Assembly: GCA_017999075.1 (NCBI GenBank)
Contig: JAGOBX010000215.1
Location: 1-6,369, forward strand
Source of the DNA: Candidatus Babelota bacterium
GTDB taxonomy: Bacteria; JAGOBX01
DNA: 6,369 nucleotides
Direction of reading: 5' to 3'
In this document: piece by piece, positions 3,725-6,369 of the stretch
Layout of the letters: each line of letters starts with the position of its first letter
How positions within the stretch are numbered: the stretch's first letter is position 1
Notes under the pieces: model-generated
Databases searched by the model: none
Told to the model about the DNA's origin: nothing
Seen by the model: the letters and a program-made list of their open reading frames with translations, nothing else
Position numbers and translations under genes: made by a program

Positions 3725-6124
3725 TCATTTTTCCTTATTTTTCATTGCCGGCAGTTTACCATATTCAATGTTCATTTTATCATTTGCCGCAGTATTTCGT
3801 CTTATAAGTTCAATATTTACCTTTTCAATTTCTGCTGTATTGCCTGCCATTGAAAGGGCTATTTTATACCAGCCGAGCTCCCAATTGCTCTGCAATGGAA
3901 TTTCAGAAAATGTTTCAAGTGCTTTCTGCAAATATTTATCTTTATTTGAAATGCGCGATGCGTTTTTAGATTCAAGCATAGCAATATATGTGTAATATGC
4001 CGGCTGCGGGTCTTTATCAATAACTTGATACATTATATCCATTGCTTCATTAATTTTGTTCTGCTTCTCTTTTGATAATGCAAGATTGAATAACGGGCCA
4101 AGCCAGTCTGAAAATTTTGCCGCTTCTCTATAATATTTTTCTTCATTTCTGTAATCGCCCAGTTCGCCTGAAATAATCCCCATTGTATTAAGCATACTGA
4201 CGTCAGGATTGCTTAATCTGCGTAACGCCTGGCGATAGTATTCAATAGATTTTTCTTTCTGGCCTAAATCCCTGTATAATTCAGCAATTTCAATTATTTT
4301 ATCTGCAATTTTATTTTTTTGAAATTTATTAGAACGCAACACTTCTTCAAGTTCCATAATTTTTATGCGTTTTTTATTGGGATTTACAATATTGGTCAGC
4401 GGATTTTCAATTGATAAAACAAATTCTTGTTTTTCAAATCCATTATCTATTTTTAAATTCATTTCCAATGCCTGATTTTCATTATATCTGTATTCAAGAA
4501 AAATCGGTTCACCTTGAACAATCGGCACATCAATAGGCCATTTGGCTGAAATTAATTTTCTATTGTCGGAAGTTGCAGCAATTTCAATCAGTAATTCGAA
4601 ATTATCAATAAGATTTGTTTCCGGCACCGCAAGATTTGAATATTTAATAAATGAATTATCCTGCGGATACGGCAGAGGAGCATTTTGCGGTATCAGTTCT
4701 GCAAGCCCTGATTCTGTCCGGATTGATATTCCATCAAAGCAAACCGGTTTTATAAGACTTTCTCCGAATAATTTTAAAAACAACGAATGATATGCCGCGC
4801 CGCGTGCTACTGCTGTCTGTATATCATCGCTGTTTGCATAAGTAAGAATTTGAGAGTTTATAAAATGTTTTTTTACTGCATCAACAATCTGTGGTATAAG
4901 ACTGCTGCCTCCCACAAGCAGGCAGTAATCAATTTTTGACGAGTTCAGTCCGCATCTGTCGAGCGCATCCGTTATAGGAGCAAAAATAGAACAGGACATT
5001 CTGTATTCAGTTTCTTTGACATACAAAAAATCAGTATCTAAAAACTGCTCCAATACTTTCTCAAATTCTTCTGCAGACATTTTAGGAGAAGTCAAAGTTT
5101 TCTGTTCACCGAACAATTTACAGGTATAAACTCCAGGCTGAACTTTAATAATTTTTGATTTATCTGAATCATTATATTTATTAAATCCAATCAGCCGGGA
5201 TATTTCTCTGCAAAGCCCTATTTTCAATTGTTCTGCAACATTCATAAAAGCAGGACCAATAATATTTTTCTTCTCATTGAATGTTAAACCGTATGAATTC
5301 AAATTATTTTCTATCAAGAATTGCGGCAGCAGAATTTCATATAAAATCGCAGCATCAATATCTCCTCCGCCAAGCCTGTGATATCTCGAAACAGATAACG
5401 GCATTATTTTTATATGTTTGTCTTCGGTTTCTTTCTGTATCTGGAAAACTGCAACATCGCAGGTGCCTCCGCCGAAATCAAAGACAAGCAGATTTGATTT
5501 CCCTCTGATTTGCGAAAAAAGTTTATTATCATATCCTATAATATAGTCAAGAAATGCCGCGACAGGTTCGTCAAGCAGATTGCCGCCCATTGTTTTTATC
5601 CCTGCAATTTCTGCGGCTTTTAAAGTATCCCGACGCTGCGCCAACTGAAATGAAGCGGGGACTGTTATGACTGTATTATTAATATTATGGCTGGACTGTT
5701 TTGTTTCCTGAAGCATATATTTTAAAAGTTTGCCGGCAATTTCCGCAGGAGATTTAAAACCTTCCTGAGCCATATGATAAGTTCGGTTTGTACCGATTTC
5801 GTTTTTACATTCATAGAATAAATTTTTATTCTGAACAATACCATATTCTGATGATAAAGCCCTTAAACGTTTTGCGCCTTCGCCTATGAAAATTTTATTC
5901 TGATATTCGGTAATCATTGACGGCAATAATATGTTGCTATACATTCCTTCAAGTGTTTCCTGCTGTATTTCAACGCATTCTGCAGCAGGAATTTCGGACA
6001 TTCCATTTTTCCAGCAGATTTCAGCGACTGTTGAATTAGTTGTTCCCAAATCAATTCCAACAACGAGCAACTCCTTAATATCAGTTTTAATTTTGTTTTT
6101 ATCGAATAATTCAAATATGTTCAT
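3725..6124 (-). CDS. Hsp70/DnaK-like ATPase fused to a C-terminal TPR domain
   Basis: This 799-residue protein has an intact Hsp70 actin-like ATPase domain (about 20-450). Phosphate-1 is VGIDLGTTNS (22-31). GEGAKRLRA holds K85, equivalent to the catalytic lysine of DnaK. VITVPASF is at 152-159, DEPVAAFLD at 185-193, phosphate-2 FDFGGGTCDV at 215-224, LGGGDIDAA at 251-259, and the adenosine motif LLVGGSSLIPQI at 402-413. The acidic, Leu-rich linker of DnaK is missing. ISIRTESG..ELIPQNAPLP (466-485) resembles the start of a shortened beta substrate-binding domain (about 464-574). In place of the alpha lid, residues 606-743 form about four TPR-like helical pairs for protein docking. It is not the housekeeping dnaK: sequence, architecture and neighbours differ. 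The ATG at 6124 has AGGA upstream; the open frame runs back to 6202, but those extra residues resemble no Hsp70. The gene is coupled to the helicase gene. Confidence 0.93.
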   Translation of the reverse strand: MNIFELFDKNKIKTDIKELLVVGIDLGTTNSTVAEICWKNGMSEIPAAECVEIQQETLEGMYSNILLPSMITEYQNKIFIGEGAKRLRALSSEYGIVQNKNLFYECKNEIGTNRTYHMAQEGFKSPAEIAGKLLKYMLQETKQSSHNINNTVITVPASFQLAQRRDTLKAAEIAGIKTMGGNLLDEPVAAFLDYIIGYDNKLFSQIRGKSNLLVFDFGGGTCDVAVFQIQKETEDKHIKIMPLSVSRYHRLGGGDIDAAILYEILLPQFLIENNLNSYGLTFNEKKNIIGPAFMNVAEQLKIGLCREISRLIGFNKYNDSDKSKIIKVQPGVYTCKLFGEQKTLTSPKMSAEEFEKVLEQFLDTDFLYVKETEYRMSCSIFAPITDALDRCGLNSSKIDYCLLVGGSSLIPQIVDAVKKHFINSQILTYANSDDIQTAVARGAAYHSLFLKLFGESLIKPVCFDGISIRTESGLAELIPQNAPLPYPQDNSFIKYSNLAVPETNLIDNFELLIEIAATSDNRKLISAKWPIDVPIVQGEPIFLEYRYNENQALEMNLKIDNGFEKQEFVLSIENPLTNIVNPNKKRIKIMELEEVLRSNKFQKNKIADKIIEIAELYRDLGQKEKSIEYYRQALRRLSNPDVSMLNTMGIISGELGDYRNEEKYYREAAKFSDWLGPLFNLALSKEKQNKINEAMDIMYQVIDKDPQPAYYTYIAMLESKNASRISNKDKYLQKALETFSEIPLQSNWELGWYKIALSMAGNTAEIEKVNIELIRRNTAANDKMNIEYGKLPAMKNKEK

Positions 6125-6185
6125 AATATGGCATCCTGTTTTCAAATATTTTTTATTAATTCCGAATAAAAAATAAATGTTTTGT

Positions 6186-6224
6186 GAAGTTTTATAAAAC
6201 ATTAATAATGTTTATTAAAACTTC
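6186..6224. repeat. 39-bp near-palindrome in the Hsp70 gene leader
   Basis: The two 19-base arms (starting GAAGTTTTA on either strand) match at 17 of 19 positions around a single central base, with the core AACATTAATAATGTT. It sits about 62 bases upstream of the Hsp70 ATG and downstream of the predicted transcription start. No U-tract follows directly on either strand, so a terminator is unlikely. An operator for a dimeric regulator, or an RNA hairpin controlling the operon, fits better. No known CIRCE (heat-shock) operator sequence is seen in it. Confidence 0.6.
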
Positions 6225-6275
6225 TAAAAACCCGAAAAATGCTGTGAATTTTGAATGCAATTTTCAAGTTAAATA

Positions 6276-6303
6276 ATTATAAATGAAATTCAGGAAATGT
6301 CTA
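6276..6303 (-). promoter_or_regulatory. probable promoter of the Hsp70-helicase operon
   Basis: On the minus strand, TAGACA (6298-6303) is followed after 16 bases by a perfect TATAAT (6276-6281). Transcription would start near 6268, giving a leader of about 145 bases that contains the 39-bp palindrome. The remaining 6304-6369 is A/T-rich with no feature I can support. Confidence 0.55.
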
Positions 6304-6369
6304 ACAGAAATTAAAGTTTGACCAAAATACATATTTTAAAAATTAAAAATACTTTTGACATAAAAAAAA

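Noticed and set aside
3650-5508. Several plus-strand open frames of 67-108 codons inside the helicase and Hsp70 genes
   Set aside because: They are antisense to strongly conserved proteins and lack ribosome binding sites and recognisable domains.
6125-6202. 26-residue N-terminal extension of the Hsp70 protein
   Set aside because: The frame is open, but the residues match nothing in Hsp70 and AGGA is better placed for the ATG at 6124. The extension also lies just downstream of the palindrome, in what is probably leader.

Overview
The window is AT-rich (about one third G+C by eye). It looks like chromosomal DNA from a bacterium using the standard code (TGA serves as a stop) with AGGAGG-type ribosome binding sites. 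A ferredoxin-containing MinD-like ATPase, a DUF5320 protein and a Fur regulator together point to an anaerobic or iron-sulfur-rich lifestyle. I cannot place the organism from the sequence alone. Every gene I support lies on the minus strand, so transcription runs from the right end to the left end.

Right to left: (1) 6125-6369 is a leader region with a plausible promoter and a 39-bp near-palindrome. (2) 3725-6124 encodes a 799-residue Hsp70-type ATPase fused to a C-terminal TPR domain. (3) 2488-3723 encodes a compact UvrD-like superfamily 1 helicase whose ATG follows the Hsp70 stop codon after one base, so the two are almost certainly co-translated. This chaperone-helicase pair is the most unusual part of the window. 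(4) 1873-2346 encodes a Fur-family regulator with a near-consensus sigma-70 promoter and a perfect 8-1-8 Fur box just downstream of the -10, which indicates autorepression. (5) 1411-1767 encodes a small DUF5320 protein with a second Fur-box-like site upstream, so it is probably in the same regulon. (6) 1294-1364 is a structured inverted-repeat region after DUF5320, containing a terminator-like hairpin and two competing stem arrangements. (7) 1137-1226 is a 29-codon remnant of a hotdog-fold acyl-CoA thioesterase, cut off after its active-site motif. (8) 511-1122 encodes a class I SAM-dependent methyltransferase. (9) 354-503 is a degenerate inverted repeat built of 8-bp AAGNCNCN-like units, carrying a possible promoter for (10) a MinD/ParA-type ATPase with an inserted 2x[4Fe-4S] ferredoxin domain, truncated by the left window edge.

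Two functional groups are visible. The left half (Fur, DUF5320, ferredoxin-ATPase, perhaps the methyltransferase) looks like a metal or Fe-S housekeeping neighbourhood. The right half is a two-gene chaperone/helicase operon of unknown purpose, possibly stress- or defence-related. No rRNA, tRNA, CRISPR array or transposase gene was seen.
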